DNA from: Planctomycetota bacterium
GTDB taxonomy: Bacteria; Planctomycetota; PLA2; JAEUHO01
Assembly: GCA_029259775.1 (NCBI GenBank)
Contig: JAJDEN010000038.1
Coordinates: 1-46,814 of the forward strand
Length of the DNA stretch: 46,814 nt
Direction: 5' to 3'
The notes under the pieces are model-generated. The model was not told where the DNA came from and made no database searches. It was given only the letters and a program-made list of their open reading frames with translations. A program made the translations under genes and the position numbers. Positions 7,851-16,195 of the stretch are shown one piece after another; position 1 is the stretch's first letter; each line of letters opens with the position of its first letter.

Positions 7851-8724
7851 CCCCTGTCCTCCGGAGGAGTACCTCGTTGGTGAAGGGGCCGTGCTTCCGG
7901 AGGGGAGGACGCTCGCTTTGGTGACGCACACCGGGACGGTGGATGAGGCCAAGGACAGGGGCAGAGAGTGGGTGAACCAGGCAGTCGAGGTCTTGGCCTG
8001 CGGAATGTACGGCTGGGCTCGCCGTTGGCACACGGCTCACTTTGGTGCTGGCTCATCTGTGGCCACATTCTCTTCGGTCGAGGTTCTCTGCGACCGGAAC
8101 TCCAGTGCATGGCGAAAGACATCTGCTCACCGAGGTCCTCTGGGCGAAGTCGAGGTCGATGCGGCTTGGCACCGAGGCGCTGACGAGTATGGGTCCTTCT
8201 TTCCGCTGCTGAAGGTCCTGAACGACCAGGACACTCTGGTGGGCAAGTCCCGCAGGCTATTCTGGAGCGCTGCGCGTTTCGCAGGTCGCTCGTGGCTCGC
8301 CTATCCATCCATGGCAGATGCACTTCTCTTTGGGTGGATTGCCCTCGAACTACTACTTCGCCAAAGGCGTGAGAAAACCTGGGAGGTGGTGCCTCGGCGT
8401 GCGGGCGCGCTCCTTGGTGATGGCCGCCTAGGCTATGCCAGGACGGGGGCGATCGGAGATGAGGTTAGCCATCTCTACGATCTCAGGAATGACCTTGTTC
8501 ACTCTGCCGACGAATCGAAGATCGAACCACGTGACCTGCTCTTCCTAGACGACGTACTTCACAATGTCCTAGGGAATCTATCCAGACTGACCCCCGAACA
8601 CGGGAGGTCGCGGGCCGCCCTGTGTGCGTTCTTGGATGAGAACAGCGGCAGCCACAGGCGTGTGGGAGGCGTACCCCATTACAATGCCAAGGATCTTGCG
8701 AGGCCCTGGTCTCGGATCGTCTAG
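7816..8724 (+). CDS. HEPN (Apea-like) domain protein, probably 5'-truncated
   Basis: Protein-like sequence is clear from about 7855 to the TAG at 8722-8724. The C-terminal domain has A-L-L-F-G-W-I-A-L-E-L-L and L-Y-D-L-R-N-D-L-V-H-S, again R-x4-H, so this is a second HEPN RNase-like protein in the window. The N-terminal part enters in the middle of the usual sensor-like region, and the first ATG (7816) reads through the opposite-strand ATPase sequence, so about 100 N-terminal residues appear to be lost. GTG at 7890 could serve as a replacement start. It meets the truncated ATPase gene head-to-head, which marks a rearrangement breakpoint. It may or may not still be functional. Confidence 0.6.
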   Translation: MYAAPLPKDLGFPCPPEEYLVGEGAVLPEGRTLALVTHTGTVDEAKDRGREWVNQAVEVLACGMYGWARRWHTAHFGAGSSVATFSSVEVLCDRNSSAWRKTSAHRGPLGEVEVDAAWHRGADEYGSFFPLLKVLNDQDTLVGKSRRLFWSAARFAGRSWLAYPSMADALLFGWIALELLLRQRREKTWEVVPRRAGALLGDGRLGYARTGAIGDEVSHLYDLRNDLVHSADESKIEPRDLLFLDDVLHNVLGNLSRLTPEHGRSRAALCAFLDENSGSHRRVGGVPHYNAKDLARPWSRIV

Positions 8725-8897
8725 AGCGCTGCCTTTCGCTCTCACGAGGCCCTTCATGAATGGCAATCGCTTCCCCGCGCCTTCGACACGAGCGGCCACC
8801 TCGCCACCGTCGCTTCTGGCGTCAAGGCCATCCCCACCGATGCGCCAAGCCCACGATGCCCGACGTGCCCACAGGGCATCCTCAGCCGTCTTGAATA

Positions 8898-10535
8898 CTA
8901 TTCTGCGCCAGCGCCCACAGCCTCAGCCGCACAAGATCGATGGGCTCCGGGTGGGCGTGGCATTCCTGACTGAGCATCCTCGTCGAAGCGGTCAAAGAAC
9001 TGCTTCACCTGATCCCAGTAGGTGTCTTGAATGCGCGAGGCTGCGGCAGTGTCCCCCTTCCCGTAGTCAAACGGCAGCGTCCTATGGAGGCCGTTGACCA
9101 CCTCCCACGTGCGGAAGCGCTGGTACATGACGGAGTGCGCTGCACCAAGGGCCGGGATCTCTGCGAGGAGTGAGCGCCAACCGTCGGGCGAAAGACCAGC
9201 CTGGACGACGGCCATGTACGCATTTCTCATGGTCTTCATATCGAGCAAGACGAGGAATGTCTTCTCGTCGATCGGGTCAACACCCAGTGAATCTCGAAGG
9301 GCATTGGTACCTGTCTCGATGTCGTGCTCCCACTGGGCCACGGCACGGGCATGCTCCGCAGCCTCCAGTCTCTCCTCCTCTCGATTGCTCTCGATCCGCT
9401 CGACGGAATTGAGGATCGAGAGCACGATGTCGTCGCAGATGTCGAGGACCTTGTACCTGTAGTCATCCGAGAGGCTCTCGATGACCGATGCCAGCACGGG
9501 CCCATCGTCGAGGAGTTCGACCACCTTGATGCCGAGCGTGCTGCGAAGGCGATTGAGGACGACTCCGATCTGCGGCACAGGCTTGCTCGACTTCCCCTCT
9601 GCATTCGATGACGCACGACCATGAATGGCATTGGCCAATTCGAGCAGGGGGGAAGAAGGCTCGTCGATCTTGTCCTCTGTGTCTTTACCCTCGTCGTCCA
9701 CGAAGTGGTGCTCCTCCCCCACGCCGCCGTCAGGCGGGCAGGCCGCCGAAGGCGGTACTTGGGGAGGGTTCCGCCGAAGGCGGTACTGATCATCGGCACG
9801 TACACATCCTTCGTAAGAAGGTACTGTTGCTGCAATGACCCCGTCCGGTGCTGTAGTGACCCCGTCGAGGTGCTGCAATGACCCAGTCGCCGGTGCTGCA
9901 ATGACCCCGTCGAGAACTGCTGTCGATGCCTGAACTGGGTCACTACAGCACCTCGCCGCGATCTGCCCGAGGGCTTCGAGCCAACCCTCGACGAAGTCGA
10001 AGTGAATGCGGAAGAGTTCCGGGTGCTTCGGATTCCTCTCCTCGCGCCATCGGATGAAGCCTGCGTCCTTCAGTTCCTTGAGAGTTCGGCGCCAGTCACC
10101 TGACTTGCATCCGCACAGTTGGTACATGAACACAGTCCGGGCAAGCGAGCCTCGATCGTAGTACTTGTCCGTACGGTCTTGGCGCTCGGCCTCGGGCTTC
10201 TCCTCGCGGGCCTGGTAGAGGAGCGTGAGCCCAATGCCGTGGCGCTTGTCCAGGTACGGCATGGCCTCGTAGAGCGGCATGGGGATCGAGCGGAGCCCCC
10301 CGCTCTTGCGCGCATCGTTGTGCTCCCGCCAGAGCCTCTCGTAGAGGTCCTGCTTTGCGATCTCACGCTTCGGATTGGCCACGTCGAGTCCCACGACGTG
10401 GTATCGGCCCTCCTTCCCCCGAGCGCCAGGAGTTCGTGGGGGCTGGACCATCAGGCCCAGCCATTTCGTCCGCGTGTCAACGTTCCGGGCGTTGAGCAAC
10501 GTGAATGAGATCCGGTTCCTGAGCAGCGGTTCCAT
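8898..10535 (-). CDS. Putative replication initiator-like protein with internal repeats
   Basis: The ATG at 10535 has GGAG 6 nt upstream, so I prefer it to the longer frame that starts at 10649. The 545-residue product has an N-terminal part with a winged-helix look (S-L-A-R-T-V-F-M-Y-Q-L, W-R-R-T-L-K-E-L-K-D-A-G-F-I-R-W), a low-complexity linker around residues 195-265 that coincides with DNA repeats, and a helical C-terminal half. A DNA-binding N-terminus, a linker containing origin-like iterons and a C-terminal domain recall plasmid initiators whose origin lies inside rep, such as RepA_N types. I do not recognise a family by sequence, so the initiator role is inference. The last 15 residues look non-conserved. 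Confidence 0.45.
   Translation of the reverse strand: MEPLLRNRISFTLLNARNVDTRTKWLGLMVQPPRTPGARGKEGRYHVVGLDVANPKREIAKQDLYERLWREHNDARKSGGLRSIPMPLYEAMPYLDKRHGIGLTLLYQAREEKPEAERQDRTDKYYDRGSLARTVFMYQLCGCKSGDWRRTLKELKDAGFIRWREERNPKHPELFRIHFDFVEGWLEALGQIAARCCSDPVQASTAVLDGVIAAPATGSLQHLDGVTTAPDGVIAATVPSYEGCVRADDQYRLRRNPPQVPPSAACPPDGGVGEEHHFVDDEGKDTEDKIDEPSSPLLELANAIHGRASSNAEGKSSKPVPQIGVVLNRLRSTLGIKVVELLDDGPVLASVIESLSDDYRYKVLDICDDIVLSILNSVERIESNREEERLEAAEHARAVAQWEHDIETGTNALRDSLGVDPIDEKTFLVLLDMKTMRNAYMAVVQAGLSPDGWRSLLAEIPALGAAHSVMYQRFRTWEVVNGLHRTLPFDYGKGDTAAASRIQDTYWDQVKQFFDRFDEDAQSGMPRPPGAHRSCAAEAVGAGAE
9743..9787. repeat. Two identical 17-bp hairpin repeats
   Basis: CCGCCGAAGGCGGTACT occurs at 9743-9759 and again at 9771-9787, each with a perfect 5-bp stem and a GAA loop. 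The 28-nt offset is not a multiple of three, so the copies are read in different frames of the overlapping gene. That points to a DNA- or RNA-level role. They lie 40 bp from the iteron-like array. Confidence 0.6.
9828..9950. repeat. Iteron-like array: four direct and one inverted 18-bp copies
   Basis: The core TGCTGYARTGACCCMGTC occurs at 9828-9845, 9849-9866, 9871-9888 and 9894-9911, with an inverted copy at 9933-9950 (one end mismatch). The spacings of 21, 22 and 23 bp are about two helical turns. Because they are not all multiples of three, the third copy is translated in a different frame (T-G-S-L-Q-H) from the others (D-G-V-I-A-A, D-G-V-T-T-A). The conservation is therefore at the DNA level, as in plasmid origin iterons. 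Confidence 0.7.
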
Positions 10536-11045
10536 CTCGAACTCCCATGGGGTGAAGGTGCCCGGTATGGGAGTTCGAGTGCTGGCTCGAAAGACACCGT
10601 CCCGACCGGGCGGCGAGACGGCGGTGAAAAAGGGGGAGGGAACCAGCACGGGACGAACTCCAATCGAAGTTCAATCCCGCGAAGCACAGCAGCAGGCCCT
10701 CGGGCGTGCGCTCGAAACCCCCGACCTGTTCGCGGCTTTGGCCGTGCTCGCCATGGAGTCGTCCAATGCCGGTATTCAATGCCGCCCGTGCTCTCGGCGC
10801 GGGCAACACGCCCTGCTTCCCCTGCATCACGCGATGCCCCCAGGCAATCATTGCCCGGTGATGCCAACGTTTCCTCCAGTTGCGCGCCGAAGATCCCGTG
10901 GTTCTATGGATCACGACATGGCGAGGCTGGGCTGGTCAGGGCTCGGCGCGGTTGGGCTTGGCGGTGTGCGGCTGGGTTTGGTAGTGCGCACGGCCCCAAG
11001 CACGCCGACCTCCAGCAGATCGATGAGGGCGCTCCGCCTCGGTGA
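10536..11045. other. 510-nt stretch without a recognisable gene
   Basis: This lies between the rep-like gene (minus) and the methylase remnant (plus). Frames are open on several strands but give Arg/Pro-rich, motif-free translations. It should contain the promoter of the rep-like gene. At 10930-10985 there is a G/T-rich low-complexity run built on GGGCTTGGCGG-like units. Confidence 0.3.
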
Positions 11046-11291
11046 GGCGGGGCGCCCGTTCCCTCTTTGGATTCAGCACGAGAGATCATGACCGACGGCG
11101 ACCACGAGCGGCTCGCCGTCGTGCTGCGGCGGGTGCCTAGGTTCGTCCTCTCGTACGACTCGTGCCCAGAGGTCGAGGCGCTGTACTCGTGGGCTTCGAT
11201 CTACGAGGTCGAGACCTGCTACACGGTGAGCAAGACGCGGGGCGCCACGAAGAGGGCGAGGCGGCGGGAGGTGGTGGTGGTGCCACGGTGA
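11046..11291 (+). pseudogene. DNA adenine methylase C-terminal fragment (copy A)
   Basis: An open frame from 11046 to TGA 11289-11291 encodes the last 70 or so residues of a Dam-family N6-adenine methyltransferase: M-T-D-G-D-H-E-R-L-A-x-V-L-R-R-V, F-V-L-S-Y-D-S-C-P-E-V-x-A-L-Y. The SAM-binding site and the DPPY catalytic motif are missing. The frame closes upstream at a TGA (11043-11045) with no start for a full gene. A second, shorter copy of the same 3' end lies at 13012-13122. Confidence 0.65.
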
Positions 11292-11317
11292 CGGAAGCGT
11301 GATGCCTCCGGGCAAGG

Positions 11318-13006
11318 GTGCGGTGCGTGAAGCAGCGCGCCTTCCTTCTCTTGGGACTCATCGTTCTGGTGCTGATCGGGGCTTGGATGTTCGCACAGCG
11401 CGAGCGCGAGATGCCTCCTCTTGACACGGATGACACTACGGCTGCCCCGGATCGTCCGCCCACCCTGACTGGAACCGCCGAGGCCGAAGGCCAGGTCATG
11501 CGTGGAGACATGCAGCGCGTAGAGCCAACCGGCAAGATGGATGCCGGGGGCGTGATCAGCGGCTTGGTGCTTGATGACGAGAGCGGAGAGCCGGTGCCGA
11601 AGGCATGGGTGTTCCAGCGGGGGGAGGAAGCCCTTATCCCATCCTCCATGACATCGGTGACCGATCAGGAGGGGCAGTTTGAACTGCGCGAACAGGCGGG
11701 TCCGACATCCCCCGTGGTCTGTAGGGCGCCCGGCTACTTGCAGGCCGTAAGCAGCCCGACCGCGAGCCCTGACGGTCTCCTGACGATCCGACTTGCACGA
11801 GGGGCCTCGATTCAAGGGCGTGTGATCGATGACCTGGGCTCGCCGGTTGCAAACGCTCGGGTCTGGGCGTTCTCGGACGCCAACGCGGCTGCATGGCCGC
11901 ACGGCACGCAGTGGTGGCTGACGGGAGACGAAGGTCAGGGTGGCACGGCCCTTACCGACGAGGAAGGCCGGTTCAGGATGCGAGGGCTGGACCCCAGTCT
12001 GCGGCTCCGGGTGAGAGCAGCACGGACGCTCTACACGAGCATCTCGGTATCGGACACGGTGGCGGTCCCGGGAGACGACCCCAAGGAGATCCGGCTGATA
12101 CTCGTACCAGTGGCGGAACTCAGCATCTCGATTGTGGATGCGGAAACGGGTCATCCAGTTCGACACGCCGTCATGAGCATGAACATGCCCCGGGGCGCGG
12201 CGATGAGAAGGCCGACGCACTACGCTTCGCTGTCCGGTGAGACCGGCAAGCGGGTCGCTGGGAGAAGGGTCTTCCGGTTCATCCGATACGCTGCGTCGGA
12301 CCTTCCGGAGAAGCCTGCGACCAGCGTGAGCATCCAGGCGCATGGGTATCGTCCGCAGACAGTCGAGGCCGCTCTGGAGTTCGGCGTTCGCAACGCGCAT
12401 GAAATCGAACTTGAACGCCAACCGGAGGTGGACTTCGTTCCGGTACGGGTGCGCGCCGAGTGGAAGGGCGGGAGCCCGTTCTCCGGGCTGCTGGGAGTCC
12501 AGTTCTGGAGTGCCGCGTATCCGGGAGGCCAGGGCGTCGATCTGGAGTTCAAGGAGGGCTGGTCGGTCGAGGAGTTCTACCTTCCCACCGGAGATTACAG
12601 CGTCACGACGGCGGGGCTCGGTCCCACGGGCGTGTGGTGGAGAGACCCCGACGCCCAGGCCTCATGCGAGATCACCAAGTCTTCCGATGGCGCGCCATCC
12701 GTTTGCCGCGTCACCCTGCGGGGAGCGGTCCTACGGGTCCGGGTTGAATCCCCCGAAGGAGTGTCCTTGCGAGGGTATGGCCTTGCAATCGTCTCGCCAG
12801 GCGGACATTCCGCGTGGCGGCAGTATTGGCATCAGGAGTACAGGGCCAGCCAGATTGGGGCCACGTTGACCGACGTTGCTGAGGTGTTGATTCCCAAGGG
12901 CCGATTCGAGTGCCATGTGAAGTTGTCGGACGGACGGCAGTCTCACACCGAGGCCGTGGCCGGGGCGGCGGGGGAGTTGATCGAAGCAGTCATCGTGGTC
13001 CGCTGA
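11318..13006 (+). CDS. Secreted/anchored carboxypeptidase-regulatory-like protein
   Basis: A 562-residue protein with an N-terminal hydrophobic anchor (L-L-L-G-L-I-V-L-V-L-I-G-A-W-M-F) and a long exported part. Repeated beta-sandwich units carry the CarboxypepD_reg pattern: G-V-I-S-G-L-V-L-D-D-E-S-G-E-P-V-P-K-A near residue 80, and I-Q-G-R-V-I-D-D-L-G-S-P-V-A-N-A-R-V near 168 with T-D-E-E-G-R-F-R-M-R-G-L. Such domains are structural or adhesive. The start is GTG at 11318 or 11327. It is the only gene between the two methylase tails, so it looks like cargo. The same type of protein recurs at 17351-18193 and in the sigma fusion at 13136. Ligand unknown. Confidence 0.7.
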   Translation: MRCVKQRAFLLLGLIVLVLIGAWMFAQREREMPPLDTDDTTAAPDRPPTLTGTAEAEGQVMRGDMQRVEPTGKMDAGGVISGLVLDDESGEPVPKAWVFQRGEEALIPSSMTSVTDQEGQFELREQAGPTSPVVCRAPGYLQAVSSPTASPDGLLTIRLARGASIQGRVIDDLGSPVANARVWAFSDANAAAWPHGTQWWLTGDEGQGGTALTDEEGRFRMRGLDPSLRLRVRAARTLYTSISVSDTVAVPGDDPKEIRLILVPVAELSISIVDAETGHPVRHAVMSMNMPRGAAMRRPTHYASLSGETGKRVAGRRVFRFIRYAASDLPEKPATSVSIQAHGYRPQTVEAALEFGVRNAHEIELERQPEVDFVPVRVRAEWKGGSPFSGLLGVQFWSAAYPGGQGVDLEFKEGWSVEEFYLPTGDYSVTTAGLGPTGVWWRDPDAQASCEITKSSDGAPSVCRVTLRGAVLRVRVESPEGVSLRGYGLAIVSPGGHSAWRQYWHQEYRASQIGATLTDVAEVLIPKGRFECHVKLSDGRQSHTEAVAGAAGELIEAVIVVR

Positions 13007-13011
13007 CGCGG

Positions 13012-13122
13012 CTGAATTCCTGGGCATCAATCAACTCCGTCGAGACGGTCTTCACGACGGCCAGCACGCGGGGGGCGCCGACGAGGGCGAGGAGGCGGGA
13101 GGTAGTCGTGGTGCCGGGGTGA
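13012..13122 (+). pseudogene. DNA adenine methylase 3'-end fragment (copy B)
   Basis: Thirty-six codons plus TGA, translated L-N-S-W-A-S-I-N-S-V-E-T and ending R-A-R-R-R-E-V-V-V-V-P-G. They match copy A (L-Y-S-W-A-S-I-Y-E-V-E-T ... R-R-R-E-V-V-V-V-P-R) codon for codon with no indels. It starts 5 nt after the stop of the secreted-protein gene and is convergent with the sigma-fusion gene that ends at 13136. Confidence 0.6.
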
Positions 13123-13135
13123 CGGCGCGGTCACC

Positions 13136-15991
13136 TCATCGGCTGACGGGCTTCCAACCGCTCGCCGTTCCGCCGTTCGCCTCGACCGCATCGACATCGA
13201 GCGTGTGCATGATTACCTTTCTTCCTCTACGCACTCGGACGGATCCTTGCAGGCGATAGCCGTTGTACGAGGCACGACACTTCCAGGTGTGTGGTGCCTC
13301 ACCGCGCACGCATGGAACACGGGGCGCGAGCCATGAGGGGCGCGCTATGAGGTACACGGACTCGCTGCCCGGCAATGAGTCGTCAGGGAGTTCAATTGTG
13401 CAGTGGAACTCCTCGACTTCTGTGAGACGAATCGTCGCTGTATGTTCACCCCTCCCAGGGGCTCGCCGTGCGAACCCGCTTCGCCCCGTCGGAAGGTGCG
13501 TGGCGGCAAGCACCGTATCCACGGTTTGGTCGGGCAGGCTGACAACGCACACACCATTGCGATCTGTCATTGACTGGATACGCAACTCATGCCACGCACC
13601 GCCGCCGTCGGCGTAAGCGGGCATGACAGAAACGACGGCGCCTGCCACCGGTGAGTTCTTGTGATCGATGACCCGAATGCGCGCATGGGCTGCCTCTTCG
13701 GACACTAGGAGCGAGAGTGGCGCTTCGCCGTTGATGGACTTGACGATCGCGGCATGGCTGACCTCGGCGCCGATGGCCTCGCCAGATTGTGTGCGAATCA
13801 TCGCACGCGACCACGCAACGTCGCGGGGGCCCAGGCTCTTGAGGCGCGCATCGTCGATTCCAAGGAAGGGCCACGCGGCACCGTGTTTGCCGTAGGGCAC
13901 CGGCTGAATCCCCATGGGATACGCCGTGAAACGATGTGGGCGGCCGTCATTCGACATGATGATGAGTGTCAGCGACTTCGGGCCACCTACCGCGCCACGG
14001 ATCGCGTCGTCGAGGAGTACCCAGAGTGGGCGAATAGCAGGCGGCGCGTTGGGGTCGAGTTGAATCTCCGTCGTCCAACCGCCATGGACCTCACGGATGG
14101 GGCTCGATCCCTCCTGGAAGCGGGGGCGGCCACTGTGCCCAGGAAAACGAGCAACCCACGCGCATTGTTCCCCAAGCGATGCCTCCCGTGGCGAGAACAG
14201 AGGCGAGTCTCCAAGGTGAAGTCTGTGCTCGCTACCTGCCTCTAGCGTGACGAGGTGCCTGAGGTAACCCGGCGCGCCGTCCCCACGACTGAGATAGATC
14301 TGAATCGTGGCGGTGCGGGCCACCGAACCGGCCGCGCCTAGTCCCTTGCAGCGAACCCTGAGGACGGCACCGGTCGTCGCAACGGTCAACTCAAGAGGGC
14401 GATCCTCAGGTACATCCTCGCGCAGGACGGCGTAGCGGACATCGGCTCCATCGACTGTGAGTTGGAGGCTTGAACGCCACACGCCAGCGGGCCAGAGCGG
14501 GAGGATGACTCCGTCTTCATTGGTTCGCAATCGCTGTACAAGGCCCGCCCTCCTGGCTCGCGGATCGACGTTCAATCCAATGACGGCTTCTGGCGTCCAT
14601 CGAACCGCAGCATGGCGGAGTGGCTTGCGGTTGCCTGCATGTACAAACCGGATGGCGACGGCGGCAGCAGGGGCGAAACGGGCGCGATGCACATCGGCTA
14701 GCCCCTCGTAGCGCGCCGGTACCGGCGCGAAGGAGCCTTGTCTCGATGGACGCACGACCAGCGACCAGCGCGGCAACTCTCCGCCTGCTGTGGGTGTTAG
14801 CGGCATCGTGACACTGCTGAGCGGAATCTGGAAGCGACCTTGATCGTCGGTGGGCATCGACGTACCCATGGCGGCGGCGGTGTCTTGCAGCAGGTCAATC
14901 CGCACTCCGACGAGGGGTTGACCAGAACCAAGTCGCGCCTCCCCGGTGTAGACGAGGCGAGGAACGAGCACGATGCGACCCAGGTCGGTCGTCTGCGTGG
15001 GGAGGCTCCGCACCGCGAATGCACCTTGGGGTCCGTGGAGGCGAAGCACGTACGCGGCGGAGTCCTTCGGGCGCGTGTACTCGATGCGGATCGGACCGGC
15101 CTCCCTGGTGCCCGTTTCGACCTCGCTGTCATCGGGTCCCGTGATGGAGAAGCGCACTTCACTGCGTCCTGGGGAGCCCGGCAGGAGAATGTCGGCCAGC
15201 GCCGCACCGACGGACGGTTGGGGCGCAACATCGCTCGCCGACTTCTTGCGTCCTCGCAGGACGGCCCCTGAGGGAGCTGACGCGGTTTTGGGCGCGACCA
15301 CTGTTGTGGCCTGGGGTGACTCCCCCTCTTCAGTATCTGCGCTCAGGACCCAGAGCAAGCCTACGCCGACGAGAAGAAGTAGTAGTAGGAGTGCTGCTCC
15401 TGCGATGGACGCTGCCTTCGACACGAGGAGTCCTCCTAAGGTGACCCGGGCGGCATCCGCCACGAGCGGCGCGATGACCATCTGCCAGGGCTTGCGATCG
15501 TTAGAGGAGCGCCGCTCCAACTCCGCTCGCACCATCTCCATCCCACGATGCACTCGTGACCGGAGCGTGGCTCGGTTGACACCCAGAGCCTCGGCGGCCT
15601 CGGCGGGCGCCATGCCGACGACGTACTGCATGATGAGGGCAGATCGGTAGGGCTGGGGTAGCGAGCGCACAACTTGCACGAGGGAGTGGATGGCCTCGAT
15701 GTGATCGACAGCCAGTTGATCGGGAGACTGGCTCTCGGGTTTGGCCGACGCAGACTCCCTACGGCGCCGCCTCTTGCCCGCTCGCCGATGTTCCCGCGCC
15801 ACGTTGCGGGCTACGCCATTTAGCCATGCGTCACCGTCATCAGGAGTTGCGCCGCCCTGCAACGCTCGGGACCACGCCTCCTGGGCTACGTCCTCGGCGT
15901 CGTGAGCGTTGCCGACGAGCGCCAACGCGAGGCGCCGCATGCGCCCGGTAGCGACGGTCAGGTCTTGGCTGTTGGGGGGGTCGAACTGCAT
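13136..15991 (-). CDS. ECF sigma factor fused to a membrane anchor and extracytoplasmic domains
   Basis: A 951-residue fusion. Residues about 15-70 are sigma region 2 (D-A-E-D-V-A-Q-E-A-W, W-L-N-G-V-A-R-N). Residues about 105-158 are region 4 (L-P-Q-P-Y-R-S-A-L-I, E-A-A-E-A-L-G-V-N-R-A-T-L-R-S-R-V-H-R-G). A strongly hydrophobic helix follows at about 193-217, then over 700 residues rich in beta-sandwich, carboxypeptidase-regulatory-like patterns. The sigma part would stay inside and the rest outside, so the protein could sense and regulate in one chain, with release by proteolysis or the tail acting as a built-in anti-sigma. No separate anti-sigma gene is visible nearby. The fusion is in one uninterrupted frame. 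Confidence 0.8.
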   Translation of the reverse strand: MQFDPPNSQDLTVATGRMRRLALALVGNAHDAEDVAQEAWSRALQGGATPDDGDAWLNGVARNVAREHRRAGKRRRRRESASAKPESQSPDQLAVDHIEAIHSLVQVVRSLPQPYRSALIMQYVVGMAPAEAAEALGVNRATLRSRVHRGMEMVRAELERRSSNDRKPWQMVIAPLVADAARVTLGGLLVSKAASIAGAALLLLLLLVGVGLLWVLSADTEEGESPQATTVVAPKTASAPSGAVLRGRKKSASDVAPQPSVGAALADILLPGSPGRSEVRFSITGPDDSEVETGTREAGPIRIEYTRPKDSAAYVLRLHGPQGAFAVRSLPTQTTDLGRIVLVPRLVYTGEARLGSGQPLVGVRIDLLQDTAAAMGTSMPTDDQGRFQIPLSSVTMPLTPTAGGELPRWSLVVRPSRQGSFAPVPARYEGLADVHRARFAPAAAVAIRFVHAGNRKPLRHAAVRWTPEAVIGLNVDPRARRAGLVQRLRTNEDGVILPLWPAGVWRSSLQLTVDGADVRYAVLREDVPEDRPLELTVATTGAVLRVRCKGLGAAGSVARTATIQIYLSRGDGAPGYLRHLVTLEAGSEHRLHLGDSPLFSPREASLGEQCAWVARFPGHSGRPRFQEGSSPIREVHGGWTTEIQLDPNAPPAIRPLWVLLDDAIRGAVGGPKSLTLIIMSNDGRPHRFTAYPMGIQPVPYGKHGAAWPFLGIDDARLKSLGPRDVAWSRAMIRTQSGEAIGAEVSHAAIVKSINGEAPLSLLVSEEAAHARIRVIDHKNSPVAGAVVSVMPAYADGGGAWHELRIQSMTDRNGVCVVSLPDQTVDTVLAATHLPTGRSGFARRAPGRGEHTATIRLTEVEEFHCTIELPDDSLPGSESVYLIARPSWLAPRVPCVRGEAPHTWKCRASYNGYRLQGSVRVRRGRKVIMHTLDVDAVEANGGTASGWKPVSR

Positions 15992-16195
15992 CTCTATGAG
16001 GTAGTGGCCGCCGCCGGGGTTGCTGTTGCGAGTCTACGAGGATTCGTGGAGCCGAGTGGCGCTCGTGATGCGAGTCGTGCTCATGCAGGCAGCATCTCCG
16101 CCGCCTCAGGCTCGGGGAGGGGGCCAGCCCGGGCGAGGTGGGTGCGCGTGGGGCGACTTGTGCTCGTCTCGCAGCATCTCCGCCACAAGGTCCTC

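Larger units (their letters stand above)
11181..13122 (+). repeat. Cassette-like unit bounded by a duplicated gene tail
   Basis: The final 111 nt of the methylase remnant (11181-11291, stop codon included) reappear at 13012-13122 with the same length and stop, about 75% identical by my count (83 of 111). Between them is one complete gene in the same orientation, whose stop lies 5 nt before the second copy. This is the arrangement expected when an element inserts at the 3' end of a gene and regenerates the tail. Confidence 0.5.

Noticed and set aside
7851..8033. N-terminal 60 codons of the minus-strand ATPase frame
   Set aside because: The translation (Ser/Pro/Thr-rich, motif-free) is the shadow of the plus-strand HEPN gene, not ATPase sequence.
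10536..10649. N-terminal extension of the rep-like gene to 10649
   Set aside because: The extra 38 codons are Pro/Thr-rich and an ATG at 10535 has a well-spaced GGAG.
11219..12421. 400-codon minus-strand frame opposite the secreted protein at 11318
   Set aside because: No domain or ribosome site; the plus-strand gene has clear CarboxypepD_reg patterns.
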